Counted from the first letter of the stretch, positions 53,146 through 62,314 are shown. The stretch: 64,000 nucleotides of DNA from Pseudomonadota bacterium (GCA_018241445.1 JAFEDT010000001.1:124001-188000), one strand, 5' to 3'. Translations and numbers: made by a program. The notes: generated by a model not told the origin, from the sequence alone.

Positions 53146-53255
53146 GCGATCTCCCCCTCAGGCGCGTAGGAACTGCCCATTGAAGGTGAGTCTAGGAAGT
53201 GCCATCATTTAAGTCCAAGCCAATATTGGCATCGATCAATTCAGGTTTTAAATCG
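53146..53255. promoter_or_regulatory. Divergent TonB receptor/LysR control region
   Basis: A 110-base AT-rich gap in a GC-rich region. It contains a perfect 12-base palindrome GCCAATATTGGC at 53219-53230. CATCGAT at 53230-53236 and ATCGATG at 53252-53258 form an inverted pair whose second arm covers the LysR start codon. LysR proteins typically bind T-N11-A-type sites between themselves and their target, so this is the expected operator of the island. Confidence 0.6.
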
Positions 53256-54206
53256 ATGTTCGAACTCAACCAGCTGCGTTGCTTCACCACAGTTGCCGAG
53301 GAGTTGCACTTCGGCCGCGCCGCTGTCCGGCTGCACATGACTCAGCCGCCCCTCAGCCGCCAGATGCAACTGCTGGAGCAGCGGTTGGGAGTCACATTAT
53401 TCGCGCGAACCAGTCGCAGCGTCCGCCTGACGAGCGCGGGGCGTAGTTTTCTGGCTGATGCCAGGCAGATACTGCGCCTGGCGGAAAACGCAACACTCGC
53501 CGTGCAACGCGCAGCCCGGGGAGAGTCCGGCAGCGTGACGATAGGCTTCACGGCCGCCTCGGGCTATGGAGTGATGCCAGGAATGATTGCGCAGTGCCGG
53601 GCGCGAGTGCCAGACGTCGAAGTCAATCTGAGGGAGATGGTTACGACCGAGCAGATCGAGGCGCTCTCTGTAGGAACGCTCGACCTGGCGCTGCTTCGGC
53701 CGCATGCCTCGCTCACGGAGTTCGAATCCATACGCCTGGTCAGGGAGCCATTGATGGCGGCCCTGCCCGCTGCGCATCCATTGGCCCGCAGGCGGACGCT
53801 GGCATTGAGTGACTTCGAGGGGGCCGCCTTCGTCATGTACTCGCCGATCGAGGCGCGGTATTTTCACGACCTGGTGACGGGCGTCTTTGCCACCGCGGGC
53901 GTCAAGCCCGAGTACACGCAGTACACCAGCCAGATCCATTCGATTCTCGCGCTGGTGGCTGCCGGGCTCGGCGCGGCGCTGGTCCCGGCGGCGGCCACGA
54001 ACCTGCACTTCGAGCGCGTAGTATTCCGGGAAGTCCGCAAGATGCGCTCGATGCGACCGGTGGAGCTGTACATCGCGTGGAAACCCGACAACGACAACCC
54101 GGCGCGGCAGAAAGTCGTCGAAGCCTGTCTGGAGTACACCCGCTCGGCCGTGACCGTAACAGCGGCAATTCCTACCTCGCGCGCAGGCACCCACCATGAC
54201 CCATGA
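53256..54206 (+). CDS. LysR-family transcriptional regulator
   Basis: 316 residues from the ATG at 53256; the ORF extends 19 codons upstream, but the family pattern starts at MFELNQLRCFTTVAEELHFGRAA. Helix-turn-helix at about 18-40 (MTQPPLSRQMQLLEQRLGVTLFART) and a ligand-binding domain from about 90 (SGSVTIGFTAASGYGVMPGMIA, FVMYSPIEARYF, GLGAALVPAAA). Probably senses a pathway intermediate and controls the divergent TonB receptor, perhaps also the downstream oxidoreductase, whose start lies 11 bases inside this gene. Confidence 0.92.
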   Translation: MFELNQLRCFTTVAEELHFGRAAVRLHMTQPPLSRQMQLLEQRLGVTLFARTSRSVRLTSAGRSFLADARQILRLAENATLAVQRAARGESGSVTIGFTAASGYGVMPGMIAQCRARVPDVEVNLREMVTTEQIEALSVGTLDLALLRPHASLTEFESIRLVREPLMAALPAAHPLARRRTLALSDFEGAAFVMYSPIEARYFHDLVTGVFATAGVKPEYTQYTSQIHSILALVAAGLGAALVPAAATNLHFERVVFREVRKMRSMRPVELYIAWKPDNDNPARQKVVEACLEYTRSAVTVTAAIPTSRAGTHHDP

Positions 54207-55479
54207 ATTCTCTCCCACCCGTCGGGGCGCATTGACGGGGATGGCCGCCGCGGTGGGGGCGTCCGTGGCGCCCTCCACCGCGCTGGCCGGCAGGCAGCGC
54301 CAGACGGCACGCCGCGCGGCGGGCTCACCGGACGTACTGGTGGTGGGCGCCGGTGTGTTCGGCGCCTGGACCGCGTGGCACCTGCTGCACCTTGGCAAAC
54401 GAGTACTGCTCGTGGATGCGTGGGACCCGGCACACTCCCGCGCCTCCTCCGGCGGGGAGTCGCGCATGCATCGCACCGCCTATGGCCCCGATGCGCTTTA
54501 CAGCCGCTCCGCCTGGGAGTCGCTGGCGGACTGGCGCTGGCTGTCGGCGCGTGCGGGCCTGCCGGTCTTTCATCCGACCGGCGTACTGTTCATGAGCAGC
54601 CGCGTCGAACCCTATTTCACACAGTCGCAGCAAGTGCACCGCGCGCTGGGCATCCCACTGCAGGTCCTGGATCGCCAGGGGTTGCAGGCGCGCTACCCGA
54701 TGATCGACTTCGCCGGGATCGAAGTGGCGCTGTTCGAGCCGGGGCGCGGAGCGCTGATGGCGCGCCGCGGCGTCGAGACCCTGGTGGCGCAGTTCGTTGC
54801 GGCGGGCGGTGAGTATCGGCGCCTGGCCATACGCCCCCCCGCGACGGCCGAAAAGTTCGAGGCGGTGGTTGCCGCGGCCGGCGAGCGGCTGCATGCCGGT
54901 CAATTCGTGTTCGCCTGCGGCCCGTGGCTGCCCAAGGTTTTCCCGGATCTATTGGGCGAACGCATTTTCCCGACACGGCAGGAAGCGTTCTTCATCTCCA
55001 CGCCGCCAGGCGACAGTCGCTTCGGTCCCGCGAGCCTCCCGGGCTGGGCCGACTTCAACGGGGGCGACGTCTATTACGGATTTCCCGACCTGGAAGGACG
55101 GGGCTTCAAGATCGCGCACGACCGGCATGGGCCGGCGTTCGATCCGGACAGCGGCGACCGCATCGCCTCGGCCGGGGGACTGCAGGACGTGCGCGCCTTC
55201 ATGCGCCGCCGCTTCCCCGATCTTGCCGGGCGTCCCTTGAACGAGTCGCGCGTCTGCCAGTACGAGAACAGTTCCAACGGCGATTTCCTAATCGACCGGC
55301 ACCCGTCGTGGCAGAATGTCTGGTTGCTCGGCGCCGGGTCAGGCCATGGGTTCAAACATGGGCCCGCGGTCGGGCGCTATGCCGCGCGGCGCATCACCGG
55401 CACGCTGCCCACCGCGGACATCGAACCGCGATTCAGCCTGGCAAGCAAGCAGACCCAACAGCACCGCAGCGTGATCTGA
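54196..55479 (+). CDS. Tat-exported FAD oxidoreductase (sarcosine-oxidase-like)
   Basis: 427 residues. Tat-type signal SPTRRGALTGM (Arg9-Arg10), Ala-rich to about residue 32. DAO fold: VLVVGAGVFGAWTAWHLLHLGKRVLLVDAWDP, GGESRMHRTAYGPD, and the C-terminal GSGHGFKHGPAVGR close to the GFSGHGFKF motif of monomeric sarcosine/N-methyltryptophan oxidases. The Cys in RVCQYENSSNGDFLIDRHP aligns with the covalent-flavin Cys of that family. Substrate probably an N-methyl amino acid. Family members are usually cytoplasmic; export is unusual. Start overlaps the LysR gene by 11 bases, suggesting coupling. Confidence 0.85.
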   Translation: MTHEFSPTRRGALTGMAAAVGASVAPSTALAGRQRQTARRAAGSPDVLVVGAGVFGAWTAWHLLHLGKRVLLVDAWDPAHSRASSGGESRMHRTAYGPDALYSRSAWESLADWRWLSARAGLPVFHPTGVLFMSSRVEPYFTQSQQVHRALGIPLQVLDRQGLQARYPMIDFAGIEVALFEPGRGALMARRGVETLVAQFVAAGGEYRRLAIRPPATAEKFEAVVAAAGERLHAGQFVFACGPWLPKVFPDLLGERIFPTRQEAFFISTPPGDSRFGPASLPGWADFNGGDVYYGFPDLEGRGFKIAHDRHGPAFDPDSGDRIASAGGLQDVRAFMRRRFPDLAGRPLNESRVCQYENSSNGDFLIDRHPSWQNVWLLGAGSGHGFKHGPAVGRYAARRITGTLPTADIEPRFSLASKQTQQHRSVI

Positions 55480-55485
55480 ACCGTC

Positions 55486-56151
55486 ATGAACAGCTACACC
55501 GCCACCCCCCGCACCCGGGTCCGCCGCCTTCCCAAGCGCGCGGTCTACGACAAAGCCCAGGTTCACGCGATCCTGGACGAAGGCGTCGTGTGCCACATGG
55601 GATTCAGCCACCAGAATCTGCCCTACGTCATTCCGACCCTATACGGCCGTGTCGGGGACACTCTCTATATGCATGGCTCGGGAGCCAGCCGTACGCTCAA
55701 GACCATGGCCGAGGGCATCGACGTCTGCGTGACCGTCACCCTGCTGGACGCGTACGTGCTGGCGCGCTCGGCCTTTCATCACTCCATGAACTACCGCTCG
55801 GTGGTGGTGCTCGGCCGTGCGCGGCCGGTGCGGGAAGAAGGACCGAAGCTGGCCGCGTTGCAGGCAATCACGGACCATATCGTGCCTGGACGGTGGGACG
55901 AAGTCCGCGGCCCCAATGCGCTGGAAATGAAGCAGACCCTGGTACTGGAGCTGCCCCTTACGGAAGTGTCCGCCAAGGTGCGCACCGGGCCGCCGGTGGA
56001 TGACGAGGAGGACTACGCGCTGCCAGTGTGGGCCGGAATCGTGCCGGTACACAGCACCGTGACACAGTCGATCCCTGACGAGCGGCTGCTTGCGGGCGCG
56101 CCGCAGTTCGACGTAAGGCGCCTTGCCCGGCGCGCGCGGGCGACACCCTGA
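55486..56151 (+). CDS. PPOX-fold (pyridoxamine 5'-phosphate oxidase) family protein
   Basis: 221 residues, no signal. Split-barrel flavin-binding fold: ILDEGVVCHMGFSHQNLPYVIPTLYGRVGDTLYMHGSGASRTLKTM, then DVCVTVTLLDAYVLARSAFHHSMNYRSVVVLGRARPV. This is the subgroup often annotated as FMN-binding stress protein or PPOX-family nitroreductase-like protein. It lies 6 bases after the oxidoreductase gene, so it is in the same operon; its role may be flavin-linked detoxification. No catalytic assignment. Confidence 0.87.
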   Translation: MNSYTATPRTRVRRLPKRAVYDKAQVHAILDEGVVCHMGFSHQNLPYVIPTLYGRVGDTLYMHGSGASRTLKTMAEGIDVCVTVTLLDAYVLARSAFHHSMNYRSVVVLGRARPVREEGPKLAALQAITDHIVPGRWDEVRGPNALEMKQTLVLELPLTEVSAKVRTGPPVDDEEDYALPVWAGIVPVHSTVTQSIPDERLLAGAPQFDVRRLARRARATP

Positions 56152-56204
56152 CGAACCGCCAGCCCCGAGCTTTTGCATGTCACCCGGGCACGGCCGCGCC
56201 TTCC

Positions 56205-57333
56205 TCAGGCAAACGAGTACAGGCACTCCACGAACGAAGCCACCGCACCATCGAGCCCCTGCACTTTCGGGTTGGTGGAGTCGATGAGGTAGTACTCGTC
56301 CGGCGCATGGGCGCCGGTTCCGTGGCCGAGGCCAAACCCCAGCGCCGGCAGGTTGAGCGGCGCCCCGGTGAACCGGTACCCCGGCCAGGAACCCGCGCTG
56401 CGCGGCAGTACCTGCGGCTGGTAACCCAGGCGGCGGTAGGTGGCGAGTATGCCCCTGGCCAACATGCTGTCAGGATCGGTCTGGGTGGGGTCATAGCCGC
56501 CACTCATGTTGACTTCGATATCGCCGAAGCCCTGTTTGCGCAGATGCGCCCTGAGCTTTGCAAGCGTGTCGGCTGCCGTCATGTCGGGGACCAGCCGCAT
56601 GTCGATCTTCGCCACCGCACGGTGCGGCAGCACGGTCTTCCCGCCAGGACCGGTGTAGCCGCCCACCAATCCCTCGATGTTGATCGTCGGCTGCGAATAC
56701 AGTCGCAGCAGCGCCTCTTCCCAGCCAAGGTCGTGCACCCAGTGCTGTACGCCCAGCTCCCTTTTCATGAGCTCCTGCGGGACCGAAGCGGCGTAGCGCC
56801 GGACCATCTGCTGCTGCGCCGGCGAGAGGGGCCGGGCCAGGGCAGAAAAGCCCTCGACTGCCGGCGTATGACCATCCTTTTCCACCAGCGTATTGAGCGC
56901 TGCGCACCAGGCGCCCCTCGAGCGGCGGCGAGCTCCATTCCGCGGGGACGAACTGCTTCACGTCGTACATGAAGTAGACCCCGAGCGTGGTGCGCGCCCC
57001 CGCATCCAGATGTCCGAACACGCCGGGCTTGCCCGAAGTCGGGATCAGGCGTACGTCGGTGCACCCGGCGCCGCGGGCCAGCTGCGCCATATGCTCGGCA
57101 CCCTGCGGATAATTCCTGCCTTCGGCGGCGATGGAGGGCAGCGCAATCCACTCCTGCAGACGCTGCAGATTCTGTGCGTGCATCCGCGGCACCTGGGCCA
57201 GCACCGCCGCTTTGTCCGCGCTGTTGCCGGGAACCGCCGGCACTTGCGGGGCCGCAGCCGTCGCCACCACCCCCGCAACTGTCAGCCGCACGAAGTCACG
57301 CCGATTGAATTCCCGTGTCGCGTTTCCTGACAT
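56205..57333 (-). pseudogene. M20 metallopeptidase gene with internal deletion and frameshift
   Basis: Two parts of one gene lie in different frames. The 5' part (57333 to about 56905) has a Tat signal (NRRDFVRLTVAG) and the start of an M20 hydrolase (LPSIAAEGRNYPQGAEHMAQL, FMYDVKQFVPAEWSSPPLEGRLV). The 3' part (about 56900 to 56205) continues as ALNTLVEKDGHTPAVEGFSAL and the dimerisation/C-terminal domain to a normal stop. The central metal-site segment (GRGA..QKGP, then the E-E block) is missing, so roughly 150 codons were lost at 56900-56905 and the frame shifted. Not functional as an intact peptidase. It sits between the PPOX gene and the dehydrogenase gene. Confidence 0.8.
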
Positions 57334-57357
57334 ATCAGTCTCCAGTGCGAATGATTG

Positions 57358-59814
57358 CTAGCAGCGCACGCGCAGATTTTTCGGGTCGTACAGCGGCGCC
57401 AGCGAGGCGCGCGCCGCAACGCGGCGCTCGGCGATCTCGATCTCGAAGCGGCTGCCGGCGAGATTCCGTGTGGCGGTGGCGTCGAGCCCGGTGACGTAGC
57501 CGAGCCCGACCGCCGCACCCAGCGTGTGAGCGTACATGCCGGAGGTGACGTAGCCGACACGCTCACCGTCGCGGTAGATCGGTTCGTTGTGATGAACGAA
57601 CACCTGCGGATCCTCCAGCAGGAACTGCAGCAAGCGCCGCTGCGGGGGCCCCTTGGCACGGGCCTCAAGCAGCGCCTCACGGCCGATGAAGCCGCCCTCC
57701 TTGTCCCAGGCACAGGTGAAGGCGAGGCCTGCTTCAAGCGGCGTATCGTCCGGGCCGATGTCGTGCGACCAGTCGCGGTAGGCCTTCTCGATGCGCAGCG
57801 AGTTCAGCGCGTGGTAGCCGCAGTGCGTAAGTCCGTGGCGTGCGCCGGTTGCGATGAGCTGGTCGTAGACCGGCAGGGTGAAGGGCGCCGGCACATACAG
57901 CTCCCAGCCGAGCTCACCGACGTAGGTGAGGCGGATCGCCAGCACCGTCTGGTAGCCGATGCGTATCTCGCGGGCGGTGGCGAATGGGAACCCGTCGTTG
58001 CTGAAGTCATCCGGGGACAGCTCGCTCAGCAGTGCCCGTGAGCGTGGACCCTGTACGTTCAACATGGCGTAGGCGCCGGTGACGTCCGTTACCACGCAGC
58101 AGGCGTCCTCGGGTGTGTGGCGGCGGATCCAGGCCTCGACGTGAGTCTGGGTGAAGCCGGCGGTGAGCACCAGGAAGCGGTCCGCCGCCAGGCGGGTTAC
58201 CGTCAGGTCGGCCTCGATGCCGCCGCGGGTGTTGAGGAATTGCGTGTAGACGCAGCGCCCCGGGGATACGTCCACGTTGGCGGTGGCGATGCGATTCAGG
58301 ACGCGCGCCGCGTCCCTGCCCTGCACCAGCAGCTTGGAAAACGCCGACTGTTCGATGACTCCCACGGCCTCGCGCACCGCGCGGTGTTCGGCCGCGTGGT
58401 TGGCGAACCAGTTCGGCCGACCCCAGGTGTACTGGTACTCGGGCTTTTCGTCCGGCTGCGCGTACCAGTTCGGCCGCTCCCAGCCCGCGGATTCGCCGAA
58501 GCAGGCACCGGCGGCCGCAAGCCGGTCGTGCAGTACGCTCTTCTTTACGTTGCGCGCGCTGCGCCACTGGCGGAACGGCCAGTGGTCCTGGTAGCCGATA
58601 CCCAGCGCTTCCACGGTGCGATCGGCGAGATACCGATCGTTGTCCTGCCACGCGTGGGCGCGCGCCAGGTTGACCGACCAGACATCCATTGGCGGATGGC
58701 CGTCCACGATCCAGCGCGCCATGACATTGCCGACGCCGCCGCCAGAGAGGATGCCCAGCGAGTTGAAGCCGGCCGCGACGAAAAAATTCCTGAGGTTGGG
58801 GGCCTCGCCCATCAGGTAGTTGTGGTCGGGCGTAAACGACTCGGGGCCGCAGAACAGCAGCTTCACGCCGGTATCCAGCAGTATGGGGACGCGGCGCATG
58901 GCGGCCTCGATGTAGGGCGCCATGCGATCCCAGTCCGGCGGGATGTCGGTGAAGCTGAAGTCCTCCGGGATGCCCTGCAGGCCCCAGGGTTTTGCCTCGG
59001 CCTCGAACAGGCCGACCATGAGCTTCCCCGCCTCTTCGCGGATGTAGGCCGAGCGCCCCGGATCGCGCAGGATCGGCAGCTTCGGATGCACCCCGGCGAC
59101 GGGCTCGGAGATCAGGTAGTAATGTTCCGCCGCCTGCAGGGGTACGTTGACTCCGGCCAGCCGACCGACCTGGCGCGCCCACATGCCCGCACAGTTGACG
59201 ACGTACTCTGCCTCCACATCACCCAGCGCGGTAGTCACGCCGCTCACCCGGCCCCGATCGCTGCGGATGCCGGTGACCGGTACGTTCTCGATGAGGCGTG
59301 CGCCGCCGGCGCGCGCGCCGCGCGCCAGCGCCTGGGTGACATCGGTAGGATTGGCGCGCGCGTCGTTGGGAAAGTAGAACGCGGCCGCGAGGTCGCTGAC
59401 GTCGGCCAGCGGCCAGTGCGACTTCACTTCGGCCGGGCTGATCTCGTGCGCTTCGACGCCGAAGCCGCGCGCCATGGCGAGTCCGCGGCGCATCTCGTGC
59501 GCCTTGTCGGGCGTCATGGCGAGCTGGATCGAGCCGCAGTCGATGATGCCGGTCGACTGTCCGGTTTCGGCCTCGAGCCGGCGGTACAGCTCCTGGGTGT
59601 ACCTGGCGAGCCGTGTCTGCGTTTCGGTGTCGCGCAGGGTCGTCAGCAGGCCGGCGGCATGCCAGGTGGTGCCGCTGGTCAGTTGTTTGCGTTCCAGCAG
59701 CAGCACGTCACGCCAGCCCAGCTGCACCAGGTGGTAGGCAATCGAGCAGCCGGTCACGCCGCCACCGATGATCACGACGCGGGCGCGTGACGGCAGGGCA
59801 AGAGAAGAAGTCAT
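57358..59814 (-). CDS. Dimethylglycine/sarcosine dehydrogenase-like FAD-GcvT fusion
   Basis: 818 residues from the ATG at 59814, within the permease stop (ATGA). N-terminal DAO domain (ARVVIIGGGVTGCSIAYHLVQLGW, ERKQLTSGTTWHAAGLL with the His typical of covalent FAD attachment), then FAO_M linker, then aminomethyltransferase-type GcvT domain (GWERPNWYAQPDEKPEYQY, TYVGELGWELYVPA) and GcvT_C. This is the architecture of dimethylglycine and sarcosine dehydrogenases that demethylate to 5,10-methylene-THF. No signal; cytoplasmic. Coupled to the APC permease and so most likely takes an imported N-methylated amine. Confidence 0.9.
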   Translation of the reverse strand: MTSSLALPSRARVVIIGGGVTGCSIAYHLVQLGWRDVLLLERKQLTSGTTWHAAGLLTTLRDTETQTRLARYTQELYRRLEAETGQSTGIIDCGSIQLAMTPDKAHEMRRGLAMARGFGVEAHEISPAEVKSHWPLADVSDLAAAFYFPNDARANPTDVTQALARGARAGGARLIENVPVTGIRSDRGRVSGVTTALGDVEAEYVVNCAGMWARQVGRLAGVNVPLQAAEHYYLISEPVAGVHPKLPILRDPGRSAYIREEAGKLMVGLFEAEAKPWGLQGIPEDFSFTDIPPDWDRMAPYIEAAMRRVPILLDTGVKLLFCGPESFTPDHNYLMGEAPNLRNFFVAAGFNSLGILSGGGVGNVMARWIVDGHPPMDVWSVNLARAHAWQDNDRYLADRTVEALGIGYQDHWPFRQWRSARNVKKSVLHDRLAAAGACFGESAGWERPNWYAQPDEKPEYQYTWGRPNWFANHAAEHRAVREAVGVIEQSAFSKLLVQGRDAARVLNRIATANVDVSPGRCVYTQFLNTRGGIEADLTVTRLAADRFLVLTAGFTQTHVEAWIRRHTPEDACCVVTDVTGAYAMLNVQGPRSRALLSELSPDDFSNDGFPFATAREIRIGYQTVLAIRLTYVGELGWELYVPAPFTLPVYDQLIATGARHGLTHCGYHALNSLRIEKAYRDWSHDIGPDDTPLEAGLAFTCAWDKEGGFIGREALLEARAKGPPQRRLLQFLLEDPQVFVHHNEPIYRDGERVGYVTSGMYAHTLGAAVGLGYVTGLDATATRNLAGSRFEIEIAERRVAARASLAPLYDPKNLRVRC

Positions 59815-61424
59815 CGTTGTGTCTCTCCATGCCGCTCCTGTGCTTCCTGCACGGCGGGCGTACTCCAGCCGGACTTCACGCTCCACCAGAAGAACAGCAG
59901 TGCCACGGCCGCCACCACCGCCAGGTCCCAGCCCCACCTCAGGTAGTCATGTCCGCCGAATCGGGCGCTGCCCGCCCAGGAGACGCAGGCGATGGCCGGC
60001 AGGTAGGCAATCAGCCACCAGGCAGCGCGCAGCTGCCGCGCAAAGTCGCTCCACCCCTTGCGGGACTCATAGAACAGGTAGACGGGCAACGCGACCGCGA
60101 CCAGTAACAGCACCTTCCCCGTCAGGGGCCAGCGGGCCCAGTAGAGCAGTTCGGTCGCGAACACGAAGGCCACGGCGGCAACCACCGGCAATGCCGCCAC
60201 CTTGAGTGGCCGCGCGGCGCCGGCGGCCGTGCGGCGCAGCGTCATCACGCTGGTCGGCCCGGTGAGGTAGGAGATGATGTTGGCCACGGAGATCACCGCG
60301 GCGAGCGCGCCCCAGCCGCGGAAGAAGAACAGGAACAGGAACGAGACTGCCAGGTTGAACCACATCGCCGGCCGCGGCACCCCGTATACCGGGTGCAGGC
60401 GGCCGAGTATCCGCGGCAGCGTGCCGTTGCGCTGCATGCCGTAGATCATGCGCGCTGTGGTCGCCGTGTAGGTGATGCCGGTGCCGCTGGGACTCACGAA
60501 TGCGTCCGCGTACAGCAAAATCGCCAGCCAGTGAAGATTCACGATCAGCGCGAGCTGCGCGAAGGGCGAGCGGAAATCCAGGCCGTGCCAACCGACCCTG
60601 GCAAGCAGGTCCGGCGGCACCGCGCCCAGGTAGGCGATCTGCAGGGTGACGTAGATGACGGCAGCAATGGCGATCGAGCCGAGCACCGCGAAGGGAATGC
60701 TGCGCGCCGGGTTGCGCGCCTCGCCCGCCAGGTTCACCGGGCTCTGAAAGCCGTTGTAGCTGAACACGATGCCCGCGGTGGCGACCGCGGTCAGGATACC
60801 CGCCAGGTTCTCGACGCCCACGCCCGCCTGGGCGGGCACGCTGAAGTTCTGCGGATGAAAGCCGGCGGCGATCAGCGCCACCCCGGTCAGCGCGGGCACC
60901 ACCAGCTTGAAGAGGGTGATCGCCGCGTTGGAACGGGCAAACAGCTGCACGCTCCAGAAGTTCAGCAGGAAGTAGACGATCACCAGCGCGGCGGCGATGG
61001 CGAGGCCGGGCGGTGTCAGTTCGCCGTGCCCGCCGGGCATTTGCACGAACAGGCCCTGCGCCCAGGGCCACGGCCAGGAGGCCATGTACTGCACCGACGC
61101 CTCCGCCTCCACCGGAATGGGCGAGACGATCGAGATCCAGTTCGACCAGGCGGCGATGAAGCCGACCAGCGAGCCGTGCGAGTAGTGCGCGTAGCGCACC
61201 ATGCCCCCTGACTCCGGGAACATGGCGCCGAGCTCGGCGTAGGTCAGGGCGATGGTGGTGATGACCACCGCGCCGATGACCCAGGCCCACACCGCACCCG
61301 GACCTGCAAGGCCGGCGGCCCGCCACGCGCCGAACAGCCAGCCGGAGCCGATGATGGAGCCCAGGCCGGTGAACATCAGCGCGATCGGCCCCACCTGCCG
61401 GCGGATTGATGCGGGGGCGCTCAC
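59811..61424 (-). CDS. APC-superfamily amino acid/polyamine permease
   Basis: 537 residues from GTG 61424, fixed by GGGAGAGGG just upstream; the 13-residue extension is unsupported. Twelve to fourteen membrane segments; the APC start LMFTGLGSIIGSGWLFGAWRAAG has the GSG binding loop, and GIVFSYNGFQSPVNLAGEARNPARS is typical of helix 6-7. Inner-membrane symporter for an amino acid or methylated amine. First gene of the pair with the dehydrogenase, whose start overlaps its stop. Confidence 0.92.
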   Translation of the reverse strand: MSAPASIRRQVGPIALMFTGLGSIIGSGWLFGAWRAAGLAGPGAVWAWVIGAVVITTIALTYAELGAMFPESGGMVRYAHYSHGSLVGFIAAWSNWISIVSPIPVEAEASVQYMASWPWPWAQGLFVQMPGGHGELTPPGLAIAAALVIVYFLLNFWSVQLFARSNAAITLFKLVVPALTGVALIAAGFHPQNFSVPAQAGVGVENLAGILTAVATAGIVFSYNGFQSPVNLAGEARNPARSIPFAVLGSIAIAAVIYVTLQIAYLGAVPPDLLARVGWHGLDFRSPFAQLALIVNLHWLAILLYADAFVSPSGTGITYTATTARMIYGMQRNGTLPRILGRLHPVYGVPRPAMWFNLAVSFLFLFFFRGWGALAAVISVANIISYLTGPTSVMTLRRTAAGAARPLKVAALPVVAAVAFVFATELLYWARWPLTGKVLLLVAVALPVYLFYESRKGWSDFARQLRAAWWLIAYLPAIACVSWAGSARFGGHDYLRWGWDLAVVAAVALLFFWWSVKSGWSTPAVQEAQERHGETQR

Positions 61425-61502
61425 TGCCCTCTCCCGCCGGCGGTGCCGACCCGGGGAGGACACGGTGCAATTGGGCGGGCGCGGTGCAGCGGACTCACCG
61501 CG

Positions 61503-62060
61503 TCAGCCCGCTTGCAGCCGGTCCAGGGACTCCAGTGCTTGCCTGCCGAACCGCTTCGCGAGACGACGCACCAGATTGAAGTCAAGGGAGTCCCCGCTGG
61601 CCGCGATCGCACGCGCGGCATCAACCAAGTCCATCGGTCCGCCGGCAAAGGCTTTCATTGCGATGAAGTCCTCGCGCCCGATGAACTTCAATGTCCTTCC
61701 CTGAAACGGAACATCGATCGCCCGCGAGAACGCCTGCGGATCCAATCCCTTCAGCCCTGTCAACAAGTCGACGCGATTTCCAAACCGGTCAATAACCCTC
61801 AGCAGGCCGGCAATGGGATCCTCCATGTCCCCGGGTGACAGCTCCGCCTGGAAACCGGCCGCGGTCAGCGCATTCCCCAGATTTCTGGCTTCGCGCAGGC
61901 CCAGGGACAGCACCACATCGGCGTCCATGCTCGCTCTCACAGCTCCATGAACGGAGGCCGCCAGGGCGCCCACTACGGCGTACTGTAGGTTCTGGCTTAC
62001 CAGCAGGTCGGTGACGTCCAGCAGGAGCAGCGCGGACTCACCAGAACGGGTCGCTCTCAT
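61503..62060 (-). CDS. MNT-type nucleotidyltransferase (AbiEii-like)
   Basis: 185 residues. The nucleotidyltransferase core is AVVGALAASVHGAVRASMDADVVL with the metal Asp pair 46/48, and Asp98 in NRVDLLTG as the third acidic residue. The C-terminal half (KFIGREDFIAMKAFAGGPMDLVDAARAI) is the usual helical part of the AbiEii/AbiGii-like and DUF6036-type families. Cytoplasmic. Its start overlaps the 55-codon gene upstream (ATGA). Could be the toxin of a toxin-antitoxin pair or a housekeeping nucleotidyltransferase; AbiEi is absent. Confidence 0.75.
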   Translation of the reverse strand: MRATRSGESALLLLDVTDLLVSQNLQYAVVGALAASVHGAVRASMDADVVLSLGLREARNLGNALTAAGFQAELSPGDMEDPIAGLLRVIDRFGNRVDLLTGLKGLDPQAFSRAIDVPFQGRTLKFIGREDFIAMKAFAGGPMDLVDAARAIAASGDSLDFNLVRRLAKRFGRQALESLDRLQAG

Positions 62061-62224
62061 GACACCGGTTGCGCCTGGCCGTCGCGCAACTTCTGGCCAG
62101 CCTCGTACAGCTCCATGACCAGCCGATTGTGCGCGAGGAAGGCAGCCACGCGCTCCCCCGGACTGAGCCGCTGCGTGGCTTCGATCAGCGCCCGTTCGGC
62201 ATCCGTTGCAACCCGCGACTCCAT
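62057..62224 (-). CDS. 55-residue partner of the nucleotidyltransferase
   Basis: A short frame from ATG 62224 to a TGA overlapping the next gene's ATG at 62060: MESRVATDAERALIEATQRL, then SPGERVAAFLAHNRLVMELY, ending DGQAQPVS. It is helical and charged with no signal or membrane segment. The exact 4-base coupling and sensible codon use support it as real. No family recognised; small helical partners of AbiEii-like enzymes are often antitoxins or adaptors. No strong ribosome site is visible upstream. Confidence 0.65.
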   Translation of the reverse strand: MESRVATDAERALIEATQRLSPGERVAAFLAHNRLVMELYEAGQKLRDGQAQPVS

Positions 62225-62262
62225 AGCAAGGAGTCTAGCGGAGCAGCGCCGCGGCGGATATC

Positions 62263-62291
62263 GGGGGCGTTCGCGGCAAGCGAACGCCCCC
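62263..62291 (-). terminator. 12-bp perfect hairpin between S53 protease and the two-gene module
   Basis: GGGGGCGTTCGC (62263-62274) pairs exactly with GCGAACGCCCCC (62280-62291) around GGCAA. It lies 23 bases beyond the protease stop at 62315, so it should end that transcript. No T-run follows on the minus strand. Confidence 0.7.
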
Positions 62292-62314
62292 TCTATCGGG
62301 ACGGTCAGATCAAC

